Positions 41,898 through 50,994 of a DNA stretch of 64,000 nucleotides are shown piece after piece. Location: NCBI RefSeq assembly GCF_050633145.1, contig NZ_JBOEFY010000012.1:62001-126000 (forward strand), in the 5' to 3' direction. Position 1 is the first letter of the stretch. Every line of letters starts with the position of its first letter. The notes beneath the pieces are model-generated. The model ran no database searches, had not been told where the DNA came from, and worked only from the letters and a program-made list of their open reading frames with translations. Both the position numbers and the translations under genes were made by a program. The stretch comes from Kordia sp050633145 (lineage in GTDB: Bacteria; Bacteroidota; Bacteroidia; Flavobacteriales; Flavobacteriaceae).

Positions 41898-42734
41898 ATG
41901 CAAGAAGAAAATACAACTACTGAAACAGGTTGGTTTGGGAGTTTTGATTTTGAAACAATTATTGTGGACTACGGACTGAAAATAGTTGCCGCGCTCGCCA
42001 TTTTAATCATTGGTTTATTTGTTATAAAAATGATTGTGCGCGTATCGAGAAAGATCATGAAAAAACGTGGTATCGATGCAACTTTACAAAAGTTTTTAGG
42101 AAACCTACTCGGTTGGGTACTTAAAATTTTATTGTTTGTTGCTGTTGCTTCTAAATTAGGATTAGAAACTACTTCGTTTGCTGCTATTATTGGTGCCGCT
42201 GGTTTGGCAATTGGTTTAGCGCTACAAGGATCGTTATCAAACTTTGCAGGTGGTGTTTTAATCATGATTTTCAAGCCATTTAAAATTGGTGATTTAATTG
42301 AAGCGCAAGGTGTTATTGGAGTGGTTAAAGAAATTGAAATTTTCACTACACAATTAAATACGCCAACAAATAAGTTAGCAATTATTCCAAATGGTACTTT
42401 ATCTAATGGAAACATCATTAACTATTCAGCGGAAGGAGTTTTAAGAGTAGATCACGTAATAGGTGTATCTTATGATGCAGACATCAAACAAACAAAAGAA
42501 GTGTTGATGAAAATTATGGAAGCTCATGACAAAGTATTAAAAGATCCAGCTCCAACAGTTAATGTTTCTGAATTGGCAGATAGCTCGGTAAATTTTGCAG
42601 TTCGTCCTTGGACAAAAACGGAACATTATTGGGATGTATATTTTGATATTTTAGAAGATGCCAAAGTTGCCTTAGATGCTGCTGGAATCGAAATTCCTTA
42701 TCCACATAGTGTTGAAATACAGAAAGAAGGTTAG
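41898..42734 (+). CDS. Small-conductance mechanosensitive channel (MscS family)
   Basis: 278-aa channel protein. Three membrane helices are at about 22-47, 70-86 and 92-116. The third is the pore-lining Gly/Ala-rich helix (AAIIGAAGLAIGLALQGSLSNFAGG), and the MscS beta-domain follows (FKIGDLIEAQGVIGVVKEIE, TPTNKLAIIPNGTLSNGNIINYS), then the cytoplasmic cage region. The family protects cells from hypo-osmotic shock by releasing solutes. The stop codon (42732-42734) lies inside the first unit of an 8-bp tandem repeat. Length is close to E. coli MscS (286 aa). Confidence 0.93.
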   Translation: MQEENTTTETGWFGSFDFETIIVDYGLKIVAALAILIIGLFVIKMIVRVSRKIMKKRGIDATLQKFLGNLLGWVLKILLFVAVASKLGLETTSFAAIIGAAGLAIGLALQGSLSNFAGGVLIMIFKPFKIGDLIEAQGVIGVVKEIEIFTTQLNTPTNKLAIIPNGTLSNGNIINYSAEGVLRVDHVIGVSYDADIKQTKEVLMKIMEAHDKVLKDPAPTVNVSELADSSVNFAVRPWTKTEHYWDVYFDILEDAKVALDAAGIEIPYPHSVEIQKEG

Positions 42735-42784
42735 ACTGTTAGACTGTTAGACTGTTAGACTGTTAGACTGTTAGACTGTTAGAC
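42731..42784. repeat. Octanucleotide tandem repeat TTAGACTG, 6.75 copies
   Basis: Perfect head-to-tail copies of TTAGACTG from 42731 to 42784, the first of which overlaps the mscS stop codon (TAG). It is in a non-coding tail just before a terminator. Slippage would leave the MscS coding sequence unchanged, because the stop lies in the first unit. Not a CRISPR: there are no spacers. Confidence 0.95.
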
Positions 42785-42800
42785 AAAATAAAATAGTACA

Positions 42801-42831
42801 AAAAAACGACATCATTGATGTCGTTTTTTTA
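42801..42831. terminator. Bidirectional rho-independent terminator
   Basis: Palindromic stem ACGACATCA / TGATGTCGT flanked by an A-tract and T-tract. It lies after the mscS repeat tail and before the convergent 148-aa gene. Confidence 0.88.
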
Positions 42832-42872
42832 TTTGAAATAGATTTTAAATCATTAGTGTATGTTCTATTTTT

Positions 42873-43319
42873 CTAATTCGGTGCTTTGTTCGTTAATAAC
42901 GCAGTATAAATTTTCAGGATGCGCTTGTCATATATATCAAAAGAAATTTTTGCGATTAAAGCGCCAATGATTGGAAAAACTAATTTCATCATCGGTTCAA
43001 AACTTAAAAACGCCGCTCCGTTTATGAATTGATATATTGAAACTCCCCAAAGTACTATAAACGTTGCAATTAGAAAAAGGTTTGTATACAAATCAAATTT
43101 GTTTTTAATTTTTACAGCTGTTTTATTTGACGAAATGGCTGTTAAACGAATATCTGAAATTATATCAAGTCCGCTTCCGTATTTGTTTTTCATTAATCCG
43201 TGTAATTTCGTTTCGCTCAATTCTGTGATATTTATTTTATCTGTTGGTGACTTCAATTCACCTCTAACAATATGGATTGGCTTTTCAATAACGAGATTAT
43301 GTTTTTTCTTGAATAACAT
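42873..43319 (-). CDS. Hypothetical membrane protein, 148 aa
   Basis: Not recognised. The N-terminal 75 residues are soluble and charged (KKKHNLVIEKPIHIVRGEL...). Two membrane helices lie at about 78-98 and 103-125, with a short tail KISFDIYDKRILKIYTAL. No catalytic motif. It starts 12 bases after the stop of a 226-aa lipoprotein gene on the same strand, so tsaB, the lipoprotein and this gene form one operon-like run. It converges on mscS. Confidence 0.68.
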   Translation of the reverse strand: MLFKKKHNLVIEKPIHIVRGELKSPTDKINITELSETKLHGLMKNKYGSGLDIISDIRLTAISSNKTAVKIKNKFDLYTNLFLIATFIVLWGVSIYQFINGAAFLSFEPMMKLVFPIIGALIAKISFDIYDKRILKIYTALLTNKAPN

Positions 43320-43331
43320 TTTTGGGGAAAT

Positions 43332-44012
43332 TTACTTTACAGGTTTATAAATTCCATAATCTGTGAATTCTGATAATTTTATTTCATTGATTGGGTCAAA
43401 GTACTTTGTATCTATGCACACTCTTACTTCTCCGGTAACTGAATCTTTAACAAATTTAACTTCTTCACAAGTGATTCTTTTTACAATTGCATTAGTCTTA
43501 TCGGTCATTATATAGATGTTTCCTTTCGGAATAGAAATTTCATCATAATCTTTTCCATCAACAAATACAGACTCATTTGAATAAAAGATAATACTATTTC
43601 TATTTTCTTTAAACGACTTAAACTGGTAGCCTTTATATAAACATTTTGTATTTACTGTATTAAAATCTTCGTAGCTTTTTATATTAATTTTGGCATTTTT
43701 AATTTTAGGGAATGGCTTTTCTCTGGCGCCAATTCTATTTCTAAATACTCCGTCGATTTTGTGTTTACTAGGAATTGAAGTAAGGTATGAGATTTGATGT
43801 CCGCTCATAACATCACTTTGTTTAAAACCTTCTGCAGAATTTATTAGTTTCATTCCAGAAACATGTGAATCGCGTCCTCCCCAAGCATCAAATTTGCAGA
43901 TTGAATAATTAGAATTTTCAATTTTTTGTTCCCATAATTCAATATTCCAATCGGTAATAAGAAAGCAACTTACACATAGTAATGCTAGTAAAATTACAGT
44001 TAGATTCCTCAT
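43332..44012 (-). CDS. Hypothetical lipoprotein, 226 aa
   Basis: Not recognised. The N-terminal signal ends in the lipobox LLCVSC with lipidated Cys16 (MRNLTVILLALLCVSC), so the product is probably anchored to a membrane facing the periplasm. The rest is soluble and beta-rich, with repeated KxxI motifs and a C-terminal run EIKLSEFTDYGIYKPVK. Its ATG overlaps the stop of tsaB (four-base overlap), indicating translational coupling. Followed by the 148-aa membrane protein gene. A functional link to TsaB is not implied by the sequence. Confidence 0.72.
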   Translation of the reverse strand: MRNLTVILLALLCVSCFLITDWNIELWEQKIENSNYSICKFDAWGGRDSHVSGMKLINSAEGFKQSDVMSGHQISYLTSIPSKHKIDGVFRNRIGAREKPFPKIKNAKINIKSYEDFNTVNTKCLYKGYQFKSFKENRNSIIFYSNESVFVDGKDYDEISIPKGNIYIMTDKTNAIVKRITCEEVKFVKDSVTGEVRVCIDTKYFDPINEIKLSEFTDYGIYKPVK

Positions 44013-44686
44013 TTTTTCTTTGGCTTCGTAACCACGAAATCTTTTAAATAATACGGTTCAAAATAAGCGACATCTTCAAAATCGTTTTTTTGATGTTTAT
44101 CCATAGCAATTGGAATCATTTTTTGAGTAGACGGAAAGTAAATTTCATCATAAAAAACAGCATTTTCATGAGTAATGACACCTTTGCATTTTTCTGCTCC
44201 ATTTCCTATAAAATGTACTTTTCCTTTGACTAACTCCTCTGCAAAAGAAGCTTCTGTAATGATTTCTGCTTTTGTTTCTCTGATTTGCGTATATGTATCA
44301 TCAAATACTGCCGAATATACTTCCATACGACGCGCATCCAATAACGGAACTATGATTCCATCCGCCACAGCGATAGCACGTGCTAAAATTTCTAGACTTT
44401 CAATCGCCATTAATTTTACATCAGAAGCAAAACACAACCCTTTTGCCGTAGACACACCAATACGCAATCCTGTATACGATCCTGGACCTTTTCCTACTAC
44501 GACAGCATCTACATCTGCTGGTTGAATTTGTGCAGTTTCATAGGCTTCTTTGATGAATACGTGTAACTTTTCTGAATGCGAGTAGTTTTTGTCGTTTTCT
44601 TCTTTGAAATATAAAACCGCATCGTCATTTGCCAAACACACCGAACAGTTCGTTGTAGAAGTTTCTATGTATAATCGTATCGCCAT
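44009..44686 (-). CDS. tsaB: tRNA t6A biosynthesis protein TsaB
   Basis: Component of the TsaBDE complex that makes threonylcarbamoyladenosine at position 37 of ANN-decoding tRNAs. It is the non-catalytic partner of TsaD. From ATG 44686 the protein has 225 aa: MAIRLYIETSTTNCSVCLA (ASKHA ATPase fold), GKGPGSYTGLRIGVSTAKGL (about 65-84), ALPLLDARRMEVY-type core (here VPLLDARRMEVYSAVF). The frame extends 13 codons upstream without similarity. First gene of the tsaB-lipoprotein-membrane protein run; the terminator of the efflux operon lies just upstream. Confidence 0.93.
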   Translation of the reverse strand: MAIRLYIETSTTNCSVCLANDDAVLYFKEENDKNYSHSEKLHVFIKEAYETAQIQPADVDAVVVGKGPGSYTGLRIGVSTAKGLCFASDVKLMAIESLEILARAIAVADGIIVPLLDARRMEVYSAVFDDTYTQIRETKAEIITEASFAEELVKGKVHFIGNGAEKCKGVITHENAVFYDEIYFPSTQKMIPIAMDKHQKNDFEDVAYFEPYYLKDFVVTKPKKK

Positions 44687-44711
44687 TGGATTGCTAATTT
44701 TTGACAAAAAT

Positions 44712-44752
44712 AAAAAAAGCATCAACCTTATGGAAAGTGTTGATGCTTTTTT
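44712..44752 (-). terminator. Rho-independent terminator of the efflux operon
   Basis: AAAAAAGCATCAAC / GTTGATGCTTTTTT stem with a 12-nt loop. It lies 19 bases after the TolC-family stop codon and before tsaB on the same strand. Confidence 0.93.
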
Positions 44753-44770
44753 ATGTGTTTTATTTTATTT

Positions 44771-46204
44771 CTAGTTCAAATCCGTAAGTGGCAATCCAAA
44801 GTAGAATTCTAATATTTTTAAGCGGAAGATATAATCGTATTTAGTACGTATTACATCCGATTCAGCACTTTCTAAACGTTGTTTTGACTGGCTAAAATCA
44901 AATGAGTTCATAATACCTTCATCAAAACGATTTGTAGCATATCGATGTGCTTCTTTTCTAGAAGTTAATGTCTTTTCTGCAGCTTCATACGCTTTTAAAG
45001 CGCCCTTTACATCATTGTACGCTTGATTTACCGTTGCTTCTAAGTTATTTTTTGTTTGCTCTAAGTTATATTGTGCCCTTTCAATAGCAATTTTAGAACG
45101 TTTTATACCATTACTGATTCTAAATCCTGTAAAGATTGGAATGCTCAGTTGTAATCCGAAAGAATGCCCTTTGTTATCATTAAACTGTTCAAATAGTGCA
45201 TCTGACTTTTCCGAAAGCGATATAAAGTTCCTTCTCAATACAGGTGTTTCAGTTCCTTGCACAAAACCTACTTGACTAAGTGGCTCTTCTGTATTTGGAG
45301 CAAGTCCTGCAAAGATATCTGAATTATTTGCTCTGGTATTAAAGCTATAGAACCCTGAAAGTGTTGGATATCTTTGTCCTTGTGCAATTTTTAAGTCGTA
45401 TTCTGCTAATTTGATACTTGTTTCAGAAATTTTCACATCATTACGTACTTCTAATGATTTTTCAAAAATTTGCTTTGGTGTATTGTTCATGATTGTTATT
45501 GAAGGAATCATATAGTTCCCTTCTGCAATATCAAAATTGTCGTAATCATTCAATAATAAAAGTTGTGCCAATGATATTTTAGAGATACGTAATGTATTTT
45601 CTGCATTTACAATTTGTTGCTCTTGTGTAGCTATATTCGCTTCAATTTCTAATACTTCACCAGGCGCCAAAACACCTTCTTTTACCAATTCGTTTGTACG
45701 ATCTAATTGCTCTTTTGTTACTTGGTACTGAGTTTTCAATACTTTCAATGATTCTTTATTGAAAAGGATTTGCAAAAATGCTTGTACTACTTGTAATGAA
45801 GTATTGTCTTTGATATCATCTAGCTGATATTGATTTGCTAGCAATGCTAAATTTGCTCTGTGCAATCTATTTACATTTTGCAAACCATCAAATAAGGTCA
45901 CATTCATACTCAATCCAGCAGATGTATTCTGAGTGGTTTGGTTTTGTAAAACACCTGTAGTAATATTGGTGTTTAAACCTATATTCCAGGAGTGTGAAGT
46001 ATTTGCATTTAATGTTGGCAAAAAACTTCCAACTGCATCCTTCTTATCTATTTCTGTGTTTTGCCTATCTAATTGCGCTTGTTTGATAGCAATGTTATTT
46101 TCTAATGCATAGTCGACACATTCTTTGAGTGTCCATTTCTTTTGTGCTTGCACAGTGCTTATTGTCCCCGCAATAAGTAGTATGAGTATATAAACTTTTT
46201 TCAT
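44771..46204 (-). CDS. TolC family outer-membrane efflux protein
   Basis: 477-aa outer-membrane channel with a signal peptide (MKKVYILILLIAGTISTVQAQ) and the TolC repeat architecture of long helices and barrel strands, such as WTLKECVDYALENNIAIKQAQLD and LQLSIPIFTGFRISNGIKRSKI. It is the last gene of a five-gene operon with an adaptor, two permeases and an ATPase, so it forms the exit duct of a tripartite ABC efflux system. Substrate unknown (macrolide, lipid or peptide are possible). Confidence 0.95.
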   Translation of the reverse strand: MKKVYILILLIAGTISTVQAQKKWTLKECVDYALENNIAIKQAQLDRQNTEIDKKDAVGSFLPTLNANTSHSWNIGLNTNITTGVLQNQTTQNTSAGLSMNVTLFDGLQNVNRLHRANLALLANQYQLDDIKDNTSLQVVQAFLQILFNKESLKVLKTQYQVTKEQLDRTNELVKEGVLAPGEVLEIEANIATQEQQIVNAENTLRISKISLAQLLLLNDYDNFDIAEGNYMIPSITIMNNTPKQIFEKSLEVRNDVKISETSIKLAEYDLKIAQGQRYPTLSGFYSFNTRANNSDIFAGLAPNTEEPLSQVGFVQGTETPVLRRNFISLSEKSDALFEQFNDNKGHSFGLQLSIPIFTGFRISNGIKRSKIAIERAQYNLEQTKNNLEATVNQAYNDVKGALKAYEAAEKTLTSRKEAHRYATNRFDEGIMNSFDFSQSKQRLESAESDVIRTKYDYIFRLKILEFYFGLPLTDLN

Positions 46205-46228
46205 GTTGATGGTTATAATATTTCGGTT

Positions 46229-47386
46229 TTAATCGTTTGTTTCGTCTTCACTTTCGTCATCTTCTCCTTCAGATTTTTTCTTATCTTCTTTTTTAACAGC
46301 GTATTTGTTCCAAATTTTGATTTTATCATCTTCTTTTAAACCAGAAAGGATTTCAATGTTTTTTCCATCCGAGATTCCAACTTCAATGAATTTTTTCTCA
46401 AATTTTTGATCACCAATTTCTATTTCAACATACGGTTTGTCATCATTTTTAGAATCGAATCTAAGCAATCCTTCATCGAGGACTAAGATATCATCTTTTT
46501 TTCCTAATTCAATAGTTGCATTGGCACTATACCCAGCTCTTATAAAATAATTATCATCTAAAGCTACATCTGCTTTTATTTTGAATTGCACAGCGCCACT
46601 TTCTTCTACTCCTTTTGGCGCAACAAATGTTAGTTTTGCAGCGAAGTCTTTATTTTCTATTGCTCCTAAGTTTACAGTAAGTTCTGTATTTGGTTGCAAC
46701 TTACCAACTTCTGCTTCGTCTACTTTTCCTTCGAAAATCATTTTTCCTAAATCGGCAATTGTAGCAATGCTTGTTCCTGCATTGAATGTATTACTTTCAA
46801 TTACTTGGTCTCCTTCTTTTACAGGAATAATTAAGATAGTTCCCGATACAGTTGCTCTAATGTTTGTATTTGCAGCAGAACCACCTACAGAACCTTTTCT
46901 GATGATTTGCAAGTCGCTTTGCGCATTACGTACTTCTTGTTTTGCTTGATTGTATGAAAGTTCGGCACGTTCAAATTCTTGACTAGAAATAATTCCTTTG
47001 TCAAAAAGTGTTTTATTTCTATCGAACGAAACCTTAGCATTATCTGATACAATTTTCGAATTTTTGATTCTGTTTCTGGCGCTGTTTAATGATTGTTCAT
47101 TTGGCACAACTTTGATTTGAGCAATCAAATCTCCTGTTTTTATTTTATCACCTTCTTCCACAAATATTTTTTCAATAATTCCAGAGATTTGTGGTTTTAT
47201 TTCCACTTCGTCTTCAGGAATTACTGTTCCAGCTGCTACTGTTTTTTCAATAATTGTAGCTTTAAATGCTGTTGTAGTTTCAAAGGTTTCTATATTGGTT
47301 TCATTTGAACTCACAAAGTATGATCCTGCAAAAAATGCCCCTGCTAGAAGTATAATTAATAATAGGATTTTTAAAACTTTTTTCAT
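46229..47386 (-). CDS. Efflux periplasmic adaptor subunit (MacA-like)
   Basis: 385-aa membrane-fusion protein with an N-terminal anchor (about 5-25), a lipoyl-like hairpin domain (GTVIPEDEVEIKPQISGIIEKIFVEEGDKIKTGDLIAQI, about 55-93), a coiled coil (about 97-160), and a beta-barrel region (IADLGKMIFEGKVDEAEVGKL). The C-terminal tail is acidic (EGEDDESEDETND). It links the ABC permeases in the inner membrane with the TolC channel. Position: after the two permeases and just before tolC, 24 bases away. Confidence 0.94.
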   Translation of the reverse strand: MKKVLKILLLIILLAGAFFAGSYFVSSNETNIETFETTTAFKATIIEKTVAAGTVIPEDEVEIKPQISGIIEKIFVEEGDKIKTGDLIAQIKVVPNEQSLNSARNRIKNSKIVSDNAKVSFDRNKTLFDKGIISSQEFERAELSYNQAKQEVRNAQSDLQIIRKGSVGGSAANTNIRATVSGTILIIPVKEGDQVIESNTFNAGTSIATIADLGKMIFEGKVDEAEVGKLQPNTELTVNLGAIENKDFAAKLTFVAPKGVEESGAVQFKIKADVALDDNYFIRAGYSANATIELGKKDDILVLDEGLLRFDSKNDDKPYVEIEIGDQKFEKKFIEVGISDGKNIEILSGLKEDDKIKIWNKYAVKKEDKKKSEGEDDESEDETND

Positions 47387-47422
47387 TTTTTTAATTCTTT
47401 ATTTAATATATGATTGATGTTC

Positions 47423-48682
47423 TTATTCTTCTCGTAATGCTTCTATAGGTCGTATACTTACTGCACGTTGCGCCGGTATCAACCCAATTAATGTTCCTAA
47501 TATGACCATAATGGCAATAGCAAATCCGATGTATGGCAAACTTACTGTTGGATTCAGAAATGGGAAATCCCAATTTTTGGCAAAATCATTTAAAAATGAT
47601 AATAATAATCCGCCAACGGTCATTCCTAAAAGCCCTGCTACTAGTGTTAAAAATACAGATTCTAAGATGATTTGCCCACGAATTTCTCCTGGCTTTGCAC
47701 CTAATGCACGTCTGATTCCTATTTCTTTGGTACGTTCTTTTACGGTAATTAATAAGATATTTCCAATGGCAATAACTCCTGCTAAAATTGTTGCGATTCC
47801 TACAACTAAAGCCGTAAATTTTAATCCTTTGACAAAACCTGTTATTTTACCAAACATTTCTCCAAAGTTAGCTGTTCTAAAAGCACGCTCATCATTTGGA
47901 TGTACTGTATATTTTCTTTTTAGTAATGTTTTTGCTTTTTCTTCAATCGCTACAATATCCGCATCAGGATAACCAGAAATTAACATCCAACCAATTCTAT
48001 TTCCTGTATTAAATATTTTTTGATATGTGGTAAATGGTATGAATATCGAGTTATCTCTTTCAAAAAAATCTGTATTATTCCTTTTGTACACGCCAACTAC
48101 TTGAAAGTAAATATTACTAATTCTAATATATTGCCCTATTGGATTTTCACCTTCCTCAAAGAGTTCTTTTTCAATACGCTCTCCAATGACACATATTTTT
48201 CGATTCTCTTGAATATCTTTTTGATTTAAGAAACGTCCTTTCCTTAGTTTTTTCTTTGATACTTTATCAATAATTGGATAGTCACCAAATATTTTATAGT
48301 TTCCAGATTTCAATTTATTTATAACTAATGGTGGTGGATCACCAAAAACTCCTTTGGCATTTCGTGGCGCTACAAATTGCACACCTTCTATTTGATTTGT
48401 AATTCTGTAGGTATCATTAAGTTCTAAACGTACTCTACGATTTCTTTTGTAACCTCCATACGGAATTCCTGTTTGCTCAGACCACAAAAACATACTATTT
48501 GTTGCCAAGTTTTTGAATCGATCGTCAAATCCATTTTCCATTCCTTTTGCAGCTCCTTGCAATGCTACAAAAAGTAAAATCCCCCAAAAAACACCAATAA
48601 TAGTAATTGCAGTTCGTAGTTTGTTTTTACGAATTGTTCCGAAAATTTCTTGCCAAGTATCTCTTGTAAATATAAATTTCAT
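47423..48682 (-). CDS. ABC transporter permease (MacB/FtsX type), copy 2
   Basis: 419 aa: one N-terminal helix (ITIIGVFWGILLFVALQG), a large periplasmic MacB_PCD domain (about 50-275), then the FtsX C-terminal region with three helices (about 290-410: VVGIATILAGVIAIGNILLITVKERTKEIGIRRALGA, the EKRTKEIGIRRALGA signature). It is fused to no ATPase, so the separate 233-aa ATPase serves both permeases. It is 20 bases downstream of the other permease. The pair of unequal permeases suggests a heterodimer. Confidence 0.94.
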   Translation of the reverse strand: MKFIFTRDTWQEIFGTIRKNKLRTAITIIGVFWGILLFVALQGAAKGMENGFDDRFKNLATNSMFLWSEQTGIPYGGYKRNRRVRLELNDTYRITNQIEGVQFVAPRNAKGVFGDPPPLVINKLKSGNYKIFGDYPIIDKVSKKKLRKGRFLNQKDIQENRKICVIGERIEKELFEEGENPIGQYIRISNIYFQVVGVYKRNNTDFFERDNSIFIPFTTYQKIFNTGNRIGWMLISGYPDADIVAIEEKAKTLLKRKYTVHPNDERAFRTANFGEMFGKITGFVKGLKFTALVVGIATILAGVIAIGNILLITVKERTKEIGIRRALGAKPGEIRGQIILESVFLTLVAGLLGMTVGGLLLSFLNDFAKNWDFPFLNPTVSLPYIGFAIAIMVILGTLIGLIPAQRAVSIRPIEALREE

Positions 48683-48701
48683 TGTATTTCTTGGTTCTTT
48701 T

Positions 48702-49934
48702 TTATTCGTCTCTTAATGCTACAATTGGTTTCACTCTAGCAGCTCTTCTTGCAGGAATATATCCGGCTATTAATCCTGATAAAACCAAAATGATTGTTGC
48801 CGCAATAATTGTCCCTTGACTTACACTAGGATTGGTAATGAACCAATCTTTCAATTTGTCTCCCATAGAGTTGAGCACAAAATTTCCAATCAGTAGTCCA
48901 ATATATCCGAATATGAGCGTAACCACAATGGTTTCTTGTAAAATCATCCCAATTACTGCGCTTGGCTTTGCTCCTAATGCTTTTCGAATTCCGAGTTCTT
49001 TGGTACGTTCTTTTACGATATATACCATTATATTACTAATTCCGATAACACCCGCAAGTAACGTCCCAATCCCAATCCAGAGTACTATGATTTGTAACAC
49101 ATTGGCAACTTGCAATGTATCATTCAGGTCTTCAACTTTATTTTCAACATGGATACCATTTCGGTCGCTAGGGGCAATATTGTGTCTCTTTTTTAATGCT
49201 CTTTCTATTTCTTTAGAAAGTCTATCGGCACCAGCAGCTCCTATATTTATATCATACATTAAATTGATTTGATCAATTTTTTCGGTGTTTTTATGGATAA
49301 GCTGCGTTGTACTTACAGGTGTGTATATTGTACGTTCCTCTCGATCGCCACTACCTTTGTCGCTAAATACTCCAACTATACGATACACGATTTTATTCAT
49401 GCTGAAATATTTCCCAACAGCATCTTCTGTCCCAAATAAATCTTTTTCAACCAAACGACCTATTACCGCAACTCTAGCATCTGTTTTGATATCGTTTTCA
49501 TTAACATAACGTCCTTTTTCGATATCGGTTTGTTCCAAATATTGATGTGATGGATGCACAGCACGCACCGTATAGTTTCCGTATTCACTTTTATATTTTG
49601 CCACGACTCCTTTGTAAACACGAGCTGTAATATGCTGAATACGTCCTGAGAATTTTTCTTTTAGGAATTCTAAATCTTCATTTTCAAATTCAATGAGTCT
49701 ATCTTTTTTGAAACCTTTGAATGGTTTTTTAGCAAAACCAGGCTCTATAAAGATGGTATTTTGTGCGTCATCTTGAAACGCTTCGTAAAATGTGTTTTTG
49801 AGACCATTTCCCATTCCGAAGAGAACGGTAAAAATTAAAATTCCAAGCGTTACCGTGAAACCTGCCAAAAGCGTTCTTAGCTTGTTTTTATTGATTGTTT
49901 GTAATATTTCCCGCCAACGGTCTAAATCAAACAT
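48702..49934 (-). CDS. ABC transporter permease (MacB/FtsX type), copy 1
   Basis: 410 aa, with the same layout as the next gene: N-terminal helix near 20-40 (LLAGFTVTLGILIFTVLFGMG), MacB_PCD periplasmic domain to about 260, FtsX region with signature VKERTKELGIRKALGAKPS and three helices at the end. It overlaps the ATPase gene by eight bases (49927-49934), so it is translationally coupled to it. Together with copy 2 and the ATPase it forms the inner-membrane part of the tripartite pump. Confidence 0.94.
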   Translation of the reverse strand: MFDLDRWREILQTINKNKLRTLLAGFTVTLGILIFTVLFGMGNGLKNTFYEAFQDDAQNTIFIEPGFAKKPFKGFKKDRLIEFENEDLEFLKEKFSGRIQHITARVYKGVVAKYKSEYGNYTVRAVHPSHQYLEQTDIEKGRYVNENDIKTDARVAVIGRLVEKDLFGTEDAVGKYFSMNKIVYRIVGVFSDKGSGDREERTIYTPVSTTQLIHKNTEKIDQINLMYDINIGAAGADRLSKEIERALKKRHNIAPSDRNGIHVENKVEDLNDTLQVANVLQIIVLWIGIGTLLAGVIGISNIMVYIVKERTKELGIRKALGAKPSAVIGMILQETIVVTLIFGYIGLLIGNFVLNSMGDKLKDWFITNPSVSQGTIIAATIILVLSGLIAGYIPARRAARVKPIVALRDE

Positions 49935-50628
49935 ATTCCGAAGCTCTTACTTGTTGTACAAATTTATCTTCTTCTATGACACCATCTTTCAGCATTACAA
50001 TACGTTTTGTCATATCGGCAATATCATGTTCATGCGTTACTACAAGAATGGTTTTCCCTTCATCATTAATGCCTTGAAGAAAGTCCATCACTTCGTAAGA
50101 CGTTTTGGTATCTAATGCTCCTGTTGGCTCATCGGCTAGTAATACTTTTGGTTCTGAAGCCAGCGCACGCGCAATTGCCACACGTTGTTTTTGTCCACCA
50201 GAAAGTTCACTTGGCAAATGGTGTGCCCAATCTGCAAGTCCAACTTTTTCTAGATAGTATAATGATTTTTCTTTTCTAATTTTTCGCGGAATTCCTTGAT
50301 AGTATAATGGCAACGCAACATTTTCGGCTGCATTTTTATAATTGATCAAGTTGAAAGATTGAAAAATAAATCCTAAGAATTTATTACGATATATAGCTGC
50401 TTTTTTTTCGCTTAAATTTTTGATTGGAACGTCATCTAAGACATACGAGCCTTTATCGGCTTCATCAAGCATTCCAATAATATTTAGTAGAGTAGATTTC
50501 CCTGAACCTGAAGAACCCATTATGGATACAAATTCACCTTCTTTTATATCAAGATTGATTCCTTTTAGCACGTGAAGTTCATTACTTCCCATTCGATAGG
50601 ACTTGTGCAATTCCTCGATTTGAATCAT
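49927..50628 (-). CDS. ABC transporter ATP-binding protein (MacB/LolD type)
   Basis: 233-aa ATPase: Walker A GSSGSGKST (38-46), Q-loop FIFQSFNLINYKNAAENV, signature LSGGQKQRVAIARAL (about 143-157), Walker B VLLADEPTGALDTKTS and the switch His in VTHEHD. It is the first gene of the operon (ATPase, permease, permease, adaptor, TolC). It resembles the LolD/MacB subfamily. The 3' end overlaps the first permease by eight bases. Confidence 0.95.
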   Translation of the reverse strand: MIQIEELHKSYRMGSNELHVLKGINLDIKEGEFVSIMGSSGSGKSTLLNIIGMLDEADKGSYVLDDVPIKNLSEKKAAIYRNKFLGFIFQSFNLINYKNAAENVALPLYYQGIPRKIRKEKSLYYLEKVGLADWAHHLPSELSGGQKQRVAIARALASEPKVLLADEPTGALDTKTSYEVMDFLQGINDEGKTILVVTHEHDIADMTKRIVMLKDGVIEEDKFVQQVRASEYV

Positions 50629-50760
50629 AATTGGTTAGGTATTAGTTTAACACAATATTACATATTTGCGGCTACAAGTGTTATTAATATTCTGTTAATC
50701 TTATTTTTGATTGATAAAACTATATATAAGACTACCTAAACGTGATTTCGTTACAAAAAA

Positions 50761-50994
50761 TTATGTTTTTTTCACTGTCTTTTTCTTACTGTACACTTTG
50801 TACAAGTAGAATCCTGTAAGCGCCACAAGAATGTATGGAATTGCCATAAGGTATACAATTCCATTATTGACACCTTTGGCTTGAGATACATTTTCTTCCG
50901 ATTCTAATACAGCTCTACACATGGCGCATTGCGCATCTAACGGAAGTACCGCCAAAAAAACTAAAATAAGTAAGACACTATATTTCTTTTTCAT
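50761..50994 (-). CDS. Small exported CxxC membrane protein, 77 aa
   Basis: 77 aa: signal peptide-like start (MKKKYSVLLILVFLAVLPLDAQ), an AQCAMCRAVLES motif (CxxC at about 23-26) in the exported segment, and a membrane helix (GIVYLMAIPYILVALTGFYLYKVY) ending in a Lys-rich cytosolic tail. It starts one base from the end of the DUF420 gene, in an operon with DUF420, SCO and cytochrome oxidase genes. A copper or heme handling role in oxidase assembly is plausible but inferred from context and CxxC. Confidence 0.75.
   Translation of the reverse strand: MKKKYSVLLILVFLAVLPLDAQCAMCRAVLESEENVSQAKGVNNGIVYLMAIPYILVALTGFYLYKVYSKKKTVKKT

Noticed and set aside
41969..42418. 149-codon minus-strand frame opposite mscS
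   Set aside because: An antisense shadow of conserved MscS sequence.
42731..42784. Tandem TTAGACTG repeat as a CRISPR array
   Set aside because: The units are directly adjacent with no spacers; there is no cas gene nearby.
47502..47972. Long frame opposite the second MacB-type permease
   Set aside because: An antisense shadow of a conserved permease gene with no motif or start context.
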